The notes beneath the pieces were generated by a model, which made no database searches, was not told the DNA's origin, and saw only the letters and a program-made list of their open reading frames with translations. From Halobellus captivus (lineage in GTDB: Archaea > Halobacteriota > Halobacteria > Halobacteriales > Haloferacaceae), in assembly GCF_007655485.1 (NCBI RefSeq), contig NZ_VJXQ01000007.1, forward strand, positions 20,706 to 79,261: 58,556 nucleotides of DNA, given 5' to 3'. Shown in pieces: positions 50,507-58,235 of the stretch; position 1 is the stretch's first letter; the number at the start of each line of letters is the position of its first letter. The position numbers and the translations under genes are program-made.

Positions 50507-51328
50507 ATGATTAACCGACGGACAGCTGCTCTGTCGTCAGCAATCGTAATCGCTGTCGTCTTTGCTGTTTTCCTGACGTTCATACTCCACACTGTCTTCG
50601 ATCTTGGGGCCACGTCGCTCATTTCATTCCCTCTCTCTTTCGTTGGGACGTTGCTCACGGTTCAACAGTACTTAGAGAAACCAGCGGAAGGGACGAAATT
50701 CCAAGTTATCCAACACAAGAACGTAACGACACAGACTATGCCCGAAAAATCGGATGGTGGACGGAACTGGTCAGAAATGACCGATGAAGAGATTGTAGAA
50801 GAAATGCAAAGTAGTCCGGATTGGCGGAGCTATCAGGACACCGCCTTCAAGAATTATCGGTCACTTGGGAGGGGATTTAATTGGTTGTCCTCAGTCGCGC
50901 TCAAGTCTCAGTACGTCACCAGACAGAGAATTATGCTCCTTCTTTTTGCTATCTCAACTATCGGTGGGATGTGGCTCTTTCTCATTTTCGCTGAGGTGAT
51001 TGGGACCTCTTGGCCAAACCAGAACTATATGACTACAATTGCGCAATTGTCACCACTTTCGATCGATATGGGAATCGCAATCATCTCTATTTTCCCTGCA
51101 GTGATACTTCTATTCACCCCACTGGCGTACCTGCAATTCAAGTCAGACTACACGTGTCCGGACTGTGGACACTCATTCGGTCTGGCAAGTGAGGGCCGGT
51201 ACTATCGTCCAAATAAGGACGTACAAGAGACAGACAATGGGCGAGAAGTGAACGGTCACCGAATCCTCCGTTGCGAATACTGTAATAATCTCGAATTAGA
51301 AGAAACGAATTGGTCACCTCAGAACTGA
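50507..51328 (+). CDS. Membrane protein with C-terminal zinc ribbon, island gene 1
   Basis: A 273-aa protein: two N-terminal TM helices (AIVIAVVFAVFLTFILHTV; SFPLSFVGTLLTV), a soluble acidic helical region (about 75-125), two further TMs (about 140-210) and a C-terminal ribbon CPDCGHSFG...CEYCNNLE. Codons are clearly A/T-richer than in the rest of the window. No family recognised. It precedes a second membrane protein by 11 bp, so the pair is an operon, convergent with the KAP NTPase gene. Confidence 0.75.
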   Translation: MINRRTAALSSAIVIAVVFAVFLTFILHTVFDLGATSLISFPLSFVGTLLTVQQYLEKPAEGTKFQVIQHKNVTTQTMPEKSDGGRNWSEMTDEEIVEEMQSSPDWRSYQDTAFKNYRSLGRGFNWLSSVALKSQYVTRQRIMLLLFAISTIGGMWLFLIFAEVIGTSWPNQNYMTTIAQLSPLSIDMGIAIISIFPAVILLFTPLAYLQFKSDYTCPDCGHSFGLASEGRYYRPNKDVQETDNGREVNGHRILRCEYCNNLELEETNWSPQN

Positions 51329-51339
51329 TTCATCCTAGT

Positions 51340-52176
51340 ATGATAGAAAACTACGGAATAATATCCTATTCTGAGTTTCAAGATCGACTCTATCGGTTCT
51401 ATCGCCTATTTGCAGGAGTCGCTGGCCTGACAGTGGTAGTCGCTCTCCCAGCACTGACTGGTCTACTCTACACCACGCTGTACGACAAGATACACAGTAC
51501 AGGTGATGAATTCGGATATTATTCTTTCTGGCGAGACGACATCGGTGATCTGCTTGTGTGGCTCTCTATCGCCCTTTTCGTTGCAGTAGCAGCAGTCTAC
51601 TTCCTTCGTCTGCTCTTCTGGCTTCGCCATGTGATGCAGACATCGTGGAAAGAACATACGCCACCGTTTGAAAGCGCCGAGAAAGAGAAAGATTCCATAG
51701 AGAAACCAGTAGCTGATCTTCTTCCAGAGGCGGAGAGGAGGGCTGTGCGGTGGCTAAAACGCGGTCTCTCCTTCTACGCCGGAACTGTGATTCTCTTAAT
51801 TAGCTTCGTACTGACTGTGGAGTATTTTGGTTTCACCGGCGCAATTAACTCATCAGTCGAAGGGAATCTCATCCCTCCGGAGTGGATGGAATATATCGCC
51901 AAAACAATCAAGATGCTCCCCTTTGTCGGGGACTTGTCTATATTCCTCGGAATGCTACCCGGAGATGGACCGCTCCAAAAATTCCTCATTAACGGTGCTG
52001 CAGTATTCTTCACCGTAGCCATACGGAACCTATCCTATATCTTCGAGAATATCGGATTTGTCTATGGAAGAGCACAGTGGTGGCGTCCGAATCGTTTTGC
52101 GGTATACTTGGCAATAACTGGATCTGGTCAGGTAGTTCTTGTCCTCATAGGTGTACTGTTTGGTTTTGGTGGATGA
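51340..52176 (+). CDS. Polytopic membrane protein, island gene 2
   Basis: A 278-aa protein with about six TM helices (for example AGLTVVVALPALTGLLYTTL; DLLVWLSIALFVAVAAVYFL; FLINGAAVFFTVAI). I use the ATG at 51340; the track-like longer frame from 51310 overlaps the upstream stop. A charged loop (about 108-145: SAEKEKDSIEKPVADLLPEA) separates the helices. Unknown family. It ends 19 bp before the KAP gene's stop, tail to tail. Confidence 0.75.
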   Translation: MIENYGIISYSEFQDRLYRFYRLFAGVAGLTVVVALPALTGLLYTTLYDKIHSTGDEFGYYSFWRDDIGDLLVWLSIALFVAVAAVYFLRLLFWLRHVMQTSWKEHTPPFESAEKEKDSIEKPVADLLPEAERRAVRWLKRGLSFYAGTVILLISFVLTVEYFGFTGAINSSVEGNLIPPEWMEYIAKTIKMLPFVGDLSIFLGMLPGDGPLQKFLINGAAVFFTVAIRNLSYIFENIGFVYGRAQWWRPNRFAVYLAITGSGQVVLVLIGVLFGFGG

Positions 52177-52195
52177 GCCGTATTTCCTCACTAGA

Positions 52196-55100
52196 TTATA
52201 ATTTCAGATGGTGCTCCCGGATTTCTTCAATTTTGGTTTCATCTATTCCGTCGTGCTCCTCAAGGGTAGCAAGCTTCTTTTTGGTGGTCTGGTGGAGCTG
52301 GTTCTGCGAGTTCTGTTTCAACATTCCTTCGATACGAGTTAGGACCAGATCCTCCTGCCCGGCGAGGTCGTCGAATGCGGCAAGTTGGCCCACGATGTCC
52401 TGTTTCTGTTGCCATCCGACGTTTCCATCTGTCAGTTTATCACTCAGCCGTTGAATGAACTCTTCGTGTGCGTTTGTAGCGAGGTCGTCGGTCACCGATT
52501 GGAGAACTTTGACCAAGTTATCAGTCGGAACCTGTTGATTCTGGTCACTCACTTCGTCTTCCAGAATGGAGAGTACGTTTTGACCCACCTTGCGACGATG
52601 ATTAGACGTTAGGTTTGATTTGACTTCATTCCATACACGGTAGAACGCTTGCTTGTCCTTATTGTTCCCACGCGCAAGGTCGGTTAGCCGACTGAGGAAC
52701 AGTTCCTGATCACTGTCGGTAAGGTCAGTAAACACTTCGGCAACAGCAGTCAGATAGATCTGTTTACTGCTCGTGTCGTTTGTCTTGTTTACTTTTTTAA
52801 GACATGTACTGACTACCTTGTCTTGAACACTCTCGAATCGCTTTGGTGCGGTGGAAAACATCTCTGCACCAAGCTGTGCACGAGAGTCATCGTTGTTGTC
52901 CAAGATCTCAATCAACTTCGGCGAGGTCAGTTCTTCGTCGAACTCCTTAGGTATCAGCGTTAAGACTGTGTTGGTGAGGAGCCCCGTGTTCGTATTCTGG
53001 TCCGGGAACGGGTCCAGTGCTGCCGTCACTGCGTCTTCTGAATCAAGCAGGGGCACATCGTATTGTTGAGCCCACTTCAGATACTGCTGTCCGGTTCCAC
53101 CCCAGTTCTGAATCTGCTTCATACATTCCTGACGGAATCGGTTCTGGTCACTCGACGAGAGAGTGTCATAGTGATAGAAGAGCGTCTCAACCAGATTCTT
53201 CTCATTATTACTCGGGGCATTCACCATCCCGTGGAATTCGTTGTAGAGATGACTCGCAGTTAGACGTGGTAGGTCAGATTCGATCTTGAGGAGGATATTC
53301 GAAATACTGTCGTTGATATGGTTGATATTGTTATCTTCAACTTCGTTCCGGAGATCAAACAATTTTTCGATGAACGTACCTCGGGCCTCAGTAGATGCAT
53401 CCGAGTCGAACTTCTGGTAGTAGTCCTCGTTCTCAAACTGACGTTCGTTATTACCCAACTCAATCAGCTTGATGGCCTCCGTCAGCAGCTTCGTGGTGGC
53501 GAATTTGTCCCGTGCGGCTGCCGAACTGTGAATTTTGTCGAGCGCCGTTTTGAACACGTCTTCCTGCTGGTTCTCACGTAGCTGAACAAGACTCTCGGTC
53601 AGGGGTCGTTTCGCAGACTCCGGAATTCCTTCGGCGTGTTTAACGAACGCATCAAGGATATTCTCCTGAAGGGTTTCTGAATCAGCGACCAGTTCACCAT
53701 ATGCCCCAAAGAGCACACGCGAGTCACGTGGTTGCATTTTGAGTATCATCGGGAACGAGATGCTGGGATCCAAATCTTCCAAGAAGTGCCGCCTGTCTAC
53801 GGAGACCAGGTACTCACTTACCATTCGGGATACCTGAGTCTGGGCGTCGTCATCCAGAGCATCGAATACCTCCATCAACCCCTCGATGATGTTGAAGAGC
53901 TCGGAATCAAGATGACTCCACTCGTCAAGCGTATCGTCAATTGCCTCGCGGTATGGCCCGAAGTCACCCTCGTCTTCAAATAGGGCATCCAGTTCGTCGC
54001 GAACCTTATCGACCTGTCGCGCACGTAGATCTTCGACGAAGCGGTCACCGTCTTCAAGTGTTAGCGTGTACGGTGGCTCGCTCAGATAGATGAATCGGCG
54101 TGGGTTATTGTCTGTGATATACCGTGTAGATGACAGAAACTCTCGAAGCCCCTCCACGGACTTTCCGTTCCCGTCTTGTGTTGGCTCGAAATGTGATGCC
54201 AGTTCTTCCTCTCGTTCCGGGTCCATCACACGACCGGCGAAGTAGTCATTGAACTCCTCAAGTAGACGTGGGTTCGCTTGTAGGGACCGATAGAACTCTG
54301 GAAAGTCCTCCTGCAGTATTGAGATCTTCGCCAAGAACGGGAGGTTGCCGGTAATCACTCCTTCACGCATTCGTTGAGTGTCCTCTATTTCCTCGGCCAA
54401 CATCCGTAGCGTCGTCAGACGGTTGAGTGCCTGTTTTATACGGCGCGGGTTTCGGACGTATGCTTTCGTGATGACCGAGAGAACCTCCTCATCGTAACTG
54501 TCCTTGAGTTGATCGTTTAGTTCAGCAGCATAATCGGAGATAGCGTCACTGGTGAACGGCGGAATACGGACGTGGGCTTGGAAGAGTTTCCGTAGGAACT
54601 CCCGCTCATTTTCGTTCTCTTCGAAGTATTCCCCTCGGTCGATAGACTGGATGTGGCTGAGAAGCGCCTCATCGTCGCAGGGAATAATATAGAGGCAGCG
54701 GTCGTTGCCCATGAACGTCTTGAGTGAGACCAGGACATCGTAGACGGTGTCGCTCTCGCACCGGTCCAGATTGTCGACGGAGATGATGATCTGTTCGTAC
54801 TCTGTCTTTTCCATCAGCTCGTCCAGCATTTCGTCGAAAAGCTGCTCATACGCACCGGACCAATCATTACGTGGATACCGCTGACGAAGGGTCGATGTCG
54901 CGTCCTCGACCTGCTTCGCCATGAAGATGAAAAGACTGAGGAACAGAGGCAAGATCGCAATCTGGAGGATGCTATTAGCTGTCCCCATTAGATCCTGGCC
55001 CGGAGTGAAGATACCGAAAGCGTTCAGGGCATTGATGACTACCCCTGTTATCAGGATTACTGCGGTTATCGCGACAATCGCCGTTACGAACTTCGATTGG

Positions 55101-55546
55101 GTAAGGAGTTGCTGTGCATACTCACGCAGATCTGGGTCATCGCTACTGGTATCTTCCGTAATGTCGTAGAGTTCCTCTGTGATGTAGTCCTCTCCGAGAA
55201 TACCGTACTCACTATCGACTTTCGTGTCTGTCTTCTCACCGAGCTCGTGGTCGATACCGAGAAGCAGGTCTGTCCGAATCGACTCTTCCGCGTGTGTCCA
55301 TGCATCGAATTCTACACAGACAGTGTTCTCAAACTCGGGATTGTCACTCAGTCGGTCGAACAGGAGGTTGATTATTGAGCTCTTGCCCGTCCCCCACTTC
55401 CCGAATACACCGATGTTCCATCGTGGCTCTGCGTTCTCCAGTATCTGTTCAAGTGCGTCGACGTACTCTTGATGCTCGAACCGATCTTGGTTTGCCGACT
55501 CTATCGGCTCATCAGAGAGAAAGACACGTCCATCGTCACCGGTCAT
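52196..55546 (-). CDS. KAP family P-loop NTPase with transmembrane insert, large C-terminal helical region
   Basis: A 1,116-aa protein. Walker A GKWGTGKS at 49-56; two TM helices inserted at about 153-172 and 192-210; Walker B IIISVDNLDRC at about 253-263. This is the KAP layout, where the TM pair sits inside the NTPase and holds it on the cytoplasmic side of the membrane. Residues about 450-1116 are a long alpha-helical, probably repeat-like region of unknown role. KAP NTPases include phage-exclusion proteins such as PifA. Start ATG 55546; A/T-rich like the two genes beside it. Confidence 0.9.
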   Translation of the reverse strand: MTGDDGRVFLSDEPIESANQDRFEHQEYVDALEQILENAEPRWNIGVFGKWGTGKSSIINLLFDRLSDNPEFENTVCVEFDAWTHAEESIRTDLLLGIDHELGEKTDTKVDSEYGILGEDYITEELYDITEDTSSDDPDLREYAQQLLTQSKFVTAIVAITAVILITGVVINALNAFGIFTPGQDLMGTANSILQIAILPLFLSLFIFMAKQVEDATSTLRQRYPRNDWSGAYEQLFDEMLDELMEKTEYEQIIISVDNLDRCESDTVYDVLVSLKTFMGNDRCLYIIPCDDEALLSHIQSIDRGEYFEENENEREFLRKLFQAHVRIPPFTSDAISDYAAELNDQLKDSYDEEVLSVITKAYVRNPRRIKQALNRLTTLRMLAEEIEDTQRMREGVITGNLPFLAKISILQEDFPEFYRSLQANPRLLEEFNDYFAGRVMDPEREEELASHFEPTQDGNGKSVEGLREFLSSTRYITDNNPRRFIYLSEPPYTLTLEDGDRFVEDLRARQVDKVRDELDALFEDEGDFGPYREAIDDTLDEWSHLDSELFNIIEGLMEVFDALDDDAQTQVSRMVSEYLVSVDRRHFLEDLDPSISFPMILKMQPRDSRVLFGAYGELVADSETLQENILDAFVKHAEGIPESAKRPLTESLVQLRENQQEDVFKTALDKIHSSAAARDKFATTKLLTEAIKLIELGNNERQFENEDYYQKFDSDASTEARGTFIEKLFDLRNEVEDNNINHINDSISNILLKIESDLPRLTASHLYNEFHGMVNAPSNNEKNLVETLFYHYDTLSSSDQNRFRQECMKQIQNWGGTGQQYLKWAQQYDVPLLDSEDAVTAALDPFPDQNTNTGLLTNTVLTLIPKEFDEELTSPKLIEILDNNDDSRAQLGAEMFSTAPKRFESVQDKVVSTCLKKVNKTNDTSSKQIYLTAVAEVFTDLTDSDQELFLSRLTDLARGNNKDKQAFYRVWNEVKSNLTSNHRRKVGQNVLSILEDEVSDQNQQVPTDNLVKVLQSVTDDLATNAHEEFIQRLSDKLTDGNVGWQQKQDIVGQLAAFDDLAGQEDLVLTRIEGMLKQNSQNQLHQTTKKKLATLEEHDGIDETKIEEIREHHLKL

Positions 55547-55900
55547 AGCTACAAATCTGCCAGCACCCAGATAAAAGATAACCATATACTGAAATTGGAG
55601 TTTGAAAATCAGACGAACTGATTAAAAGTTACAACTCCTCTGCCCCGTTTCAGGTTTCGCCGGCCTTCGATCCACACTTATGCTGCTTATTCGCTCTGTC
55701 AATCCGACTTTCCCACAGACGGGGCACTCCTGCGAGGGTGTTCACGGCAGGTCGTTCTAGGCGTCCAGCACGGTGTCTAAATGTACTTCCACTATCGGTG
55801 AGTCTGTCGTGTGTCGGGCTTCGCAGAGGTAAATCCGAAGCCGTTCTAGGTCCGTAAGACTGCGTTCCTCGGATACCGGTACTCGGGGGTACGTTCTGGG

Positions 55901-55930
55901 TGCCTCCGCGCCATCATGGGGGACACAAAC
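55901..55930 (-). promoter_or_regulatory. Leader palindrome element, degraded
   Basis: TGCCTCCGCGCCATCATGGG followed by GGACACAAAC on the plus strand; the arms are weak. It faces the possible remnant at 55757-55900. Confidence 0.4.
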
Positions 55931-56026
55931 AGACTCCATCGCGACAGCGGTCTTGCTCCTCGATATGCCACTCTTGAAGCCTGTGACTCCGGTTGTGGCT
56001 GCCGGCCGACCGTAGGGAGGCCGGAA

Positions 56027-56063
56027 GCGGAGGGTGGGGTGGTGGGGCTTGGGCTGGTCCGGC
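56027..56063 (+). repeat. G-quadruplex-type repeat, copy 1 (3' side of the HNH gene)
   Basis: A 37-bp G-rich block with runs GGG, GGGG, GGGG and GGG separated by 1-4 bases, enough for a quadruplex. It matches the block at 57230-57266 at 31 of 37 positions. The two stand on either side of the HNH gene. Confidence 0.7.
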
Positions 56064-56118
56064 GATAGACTCTCACCTTCCGTCCTTGACTGGGGGGCAG
56101 CTGGGACCGCTTTGTGGC

Positions 56119-57081
56119 TTACCGCGTATCGAGTCGGAGCGGCGACGCTCGTTCCCAGAGATGGTGGTGTTCAGCACACACCGTAACGAGGTTATCCAGC
56201 CGGTTGGCCCGCTCGAAATCCACCTCACTCTCGTCGTCGCCGAAGACGCTTAGCGGTCGGATATGATGCACGTGGAGTCCTCTCGTGAATGATTCGAGAT
56301 GCGCCTCCTGCGTCCACTCACAGCCCGGCGTTTGACAGGTATAATCGTCGCGTTCAAGGGCTTTCTGACGTTGTTCATCCCAGTTGTCCCCGTACTCGCG
56401 CCACTCGTGGACTGGCTGTTCTTTCCAGTTGTGATGGTCTGGGCCAGCTGGACGGCCGACCGGTTCGTAGCCAGCGGCTCGGATCGCGGCTTGCCAGCCC
56501 TCCCAGCGAGTAAAGTAGGGTCGATGCGAGAACTCTCCGTGGTCTTTCATCTCCTGCGCTGTCGGAACCTTTCCTAATTCGTCGGCCAGCCGATGAATCT
56601 CTTCGAGTAATTCCGCATCCGAGATCCGATGCCGCTGGTTGGGGTCGTAGCCTGCTGCCTCGAGTGCTTCGTTCCAGCTTCCAAAGCGATTCTGTGCGAT
56701 TGTGACCGTGAACTCGCCCTCCGAGCGCATGTCGGCCGCCGTTGGCGGCGTCCCGTCCTCCGTTGCGAGCCGTCTAATTTCGTCGAGAAGTGCGTCTTTG
56801 GATACCCGGTGCTGCTTCACCGGTTCGTATCCCGCTTCCTGGAGTGCCTCTGCCCAGCTGCCAAATCGGTTTTTGTACGTTCCAGCTGAATACGCTCCTA
56901 GTTCATTCATCTCTGTAGTTGTTGGAGAACGACCCAGATGGTCGACGAGCCGATCTATCTCGGTCAGTAACTTCGTATCAGAGATCCAGCGGCTGTGGCT
57001 ACTGTTGTGGCCCCCCAGCGCGTCCTGGGTGTCGAAGGATTTTCCACAGACATCGCAGGTTAGGTCACGTTCACCCGTCAT
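56119..57081 (-). CDS. C2H2 finger + three homing-associated repeats + HNH endonuclease
   Basis: A 320-aa paralogue of the protein at 22524. C2H2 finger CDVCGKSFDTQDALGGHNSS, three homing-associated repeats (about 32-85, 88-140, 142-195, each ending F-x-x-W-x-(E/A)A(L/I)-x-x-AGY), and an HNH domain (CQTPGCEW...VHHIRPLSVF...NLVTVCAEHHHLW). One repeat more than its paralogue. The repeats probably read DNA sequence, so a change in number would change target length. I use the ATG at 57081, downstream of a leader palindrome (57105). Confidence 0.88.
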   Translation of the reverse strand: MTGERDLTCDVCGKSFDTQDALGGHNSSHSRWISDTKLLTEIDRLVDHLGRSPTTTEMNELGAYSAGTYKNRFGSWAEALQEAGYEPVKQHRVSKDALLDEIRRLATEDGTPPTAADMRSEGEFTVTIAQNRFGSWNEALEAAGYDPNQRHRISDAELLEEIHRLADELGKVPTAQEMKDHGEFSHRPYFTRWEGWQAAIRAAGYEPVGRPAGPDHHNWKEQPVHEWREYGDNWDEQRQKALERDDYTCQTPGCEWTQEAHLESFTRGLHVHHIRPLSVFGDDESEVDFERANRLDNLVTVCAEHHHLWERASPLRLDTR

Positions 57082-57104
57082 CTGTCCTACCCGGAGCGCT
57101 CGTA

Positions 57105-57134
57105 CGCCCACACCCTTCTCGGGGCCAGATAAAC
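57105..57134 (-). promoter_or_regulatory. Leader palindrome element (second HNH gene)
   Basis: CGCCCACACCCTTCTCGGGG followed by CCAGATAAAC on the plus strand; start codon 24 bp away. Confidence 0.6.
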
Positions 57135-57229
57135 TCGCTCGAGTCGCACACTCCTTCCCCCGGTTTGCCGGATAAATGTTGGACTGGTGAGCGAGGTCGT
57201 GGCTGCGCGCGCAGCGAAGCGAGCACGGA

Positions 57230-57266
57230 GCGGTGGGTGGGGCGGTGGGGTCTGGGTCGGTCCGGC
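57230..57266 (+). repeat. G-quadruplex-type repeat, copy 2 (5' side of the HNH gene)
   Basis: Runs GGG, GGGG, GGGG and GGG within 25 bp; 31/37 identical to the copy at 56027. It lies between the HNH leader and the stop of the RPA-like gene. Confidence 0.7.
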
Positions 57267-57297
57267 ACACAGCAAAAAAGAAGGCTGCGTCAGTTGG

Positions 57298-58164
57298 CTA
57301 TTCTTCCCACCACCGACCGCGCTCTGGGAACTCGATCCTGCTCCAGCCCGTGATGGCGAGACTGCACCGTCCCTGGTACCAGTTTTTCTTGACCGCTCTG
57401 AACCGGACTGTCTGCCCTTCTCGAACCACCGTCTTCTTGCTCTTCTCCCAGATCGTGAATTTCGTACGCCCGCTTTCGTCTTCGATGAGTCCGACTTGGG
57501 CGATTGCTGGGGAACTGGGATCCCAGAGTTCGCTCACTGTGCCTTCGACCGTCACCTCACCGACCGGAACGTCCGGCACGTCCGCGATGGGCACGATCGC
57601 CCCCGGCGCCGCCTTCAGCTCTTCGAGGGTTTCCAGCACCGCCTTCGTGACGTCCCGCCCGCGCTGCACCTTCTCGGCCAGCTGTTTCGCGACGACCGCC
57701 CTCGACCAACCGCCCTGCACTTCGTCGCTGATCCGCATCGCCTGCTTGTTCACCTTCGCGAGTTCGTCTTGCGTCAGCTTCTCACGGGGATCCGTGCGCT
57801 CCGTCGGCGCCGGCTCGTCACGACCACACAGCTCGCTGACGACCTCCCGCGTGCGCTGCTCCCGGCCCTTCTGCGTTCCCAGCTCGGCCTGGGCACTGAT
57901 GCGCTCCAGTTCGGCTTCCCGCGCCTGAATGCGCTCTTCCTGTTCGAGGGTGACTCCGTGAATCCGGTCCTCGCTCGTGTCCGCGATCCCGTCCGGATGG
58001 TTCGCATCCACCTTCGCCTGCGTCTCCTGCTCGACTGCCGCCTCGAACTCCGGCGTCTCGTCGACGACCGGGAAGCCGTCTTCATCGACGGCCTGACCGC
58101 CCGCTTTCTCGAATGCCTGTTCATCGACCGAAACGACCTTTCCGCTAGCGTTGTTACTAGACAT
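57298..58164 (-). CDS. RPA-like single-strand DNA-binding protein (OB fold), plasmid type
   Basis: A 288-aa protein. The C-terminal half (about 190-285) is an OB fold of RPA type: VPVGEVTVEGTVSELWDPSS, then GLIEDESGRTKFTIWEKS and VREGQTVRFRAVKKNWYQG, read in parts. The N-terminal half is acidic and helical (about 75-150), perhaps for protein contacts. Binds ssDNA in replication or repair. I use the ATG at 58164 (MSSNN). Common on haloarchaeal plasmids. Confidence 0.85.
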   Translation of the reverse strand: MSSNNASGKVVSVDEQAFEKAGGQAVDEDGFPVVDETPEFEAAVEQETQAKVDANHPDGIADTSEDRIHGVTLEQEERIQAREAELERISAQAELGTQKGREQRTREVVSELCGRDEPAPTERTDPREKLTQDELAKVNKQAMRISDEVQGGWSRAVVAKQLAEKVQRGRDVTKAVLETLEELKAAPGAIVPIADVPDVPVGEVTVEGTVSELWDPSSPAIAQVGLIEDESGRTKFTIWEKSKKTVVREGQTVRFRAVKKNWYQGRCSLAITGWSRIEFPERGRWWEE

Positions 58165-58213
58165 TGGAATCACTCACAAGGTGATTTCCGACGAAGGCGC
58201 TCACGCGCCGACA

Positions 58214-58235
58214 CCGCGATGCTCCTACATCGCGG
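58214..58235. promoter_or_regulatory. Hairpin upstream of the RPA-like gene
   Basis: Perfect 8-bp arms CCGCGATG (58214-58221) and CATCGCGG (58228-58235), loop CTCCTA. In the coding direction an A-run (GGAAAA) precedes it, as in the other leader elements; start codon about 50 bp away. Confidence 0.55.

Larger units (their letters stand above)
55586..56118. other. Gap with a degraded leader element and a possible gene remnant
   Basis: 530 bp without an intact gene. The frame 55757-55939 on the minus strand reads VSEERSLTDLERLRIYLCEA then RHTTDSPIVEVHLDTVLDA before a stop, plausible as a protein C-terminus, but a start codon is missing downstream of the leader-like element at 55901. The rest (55586-55756, 55931-56026) shows nothing I can name. 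Confidence 0.45.
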
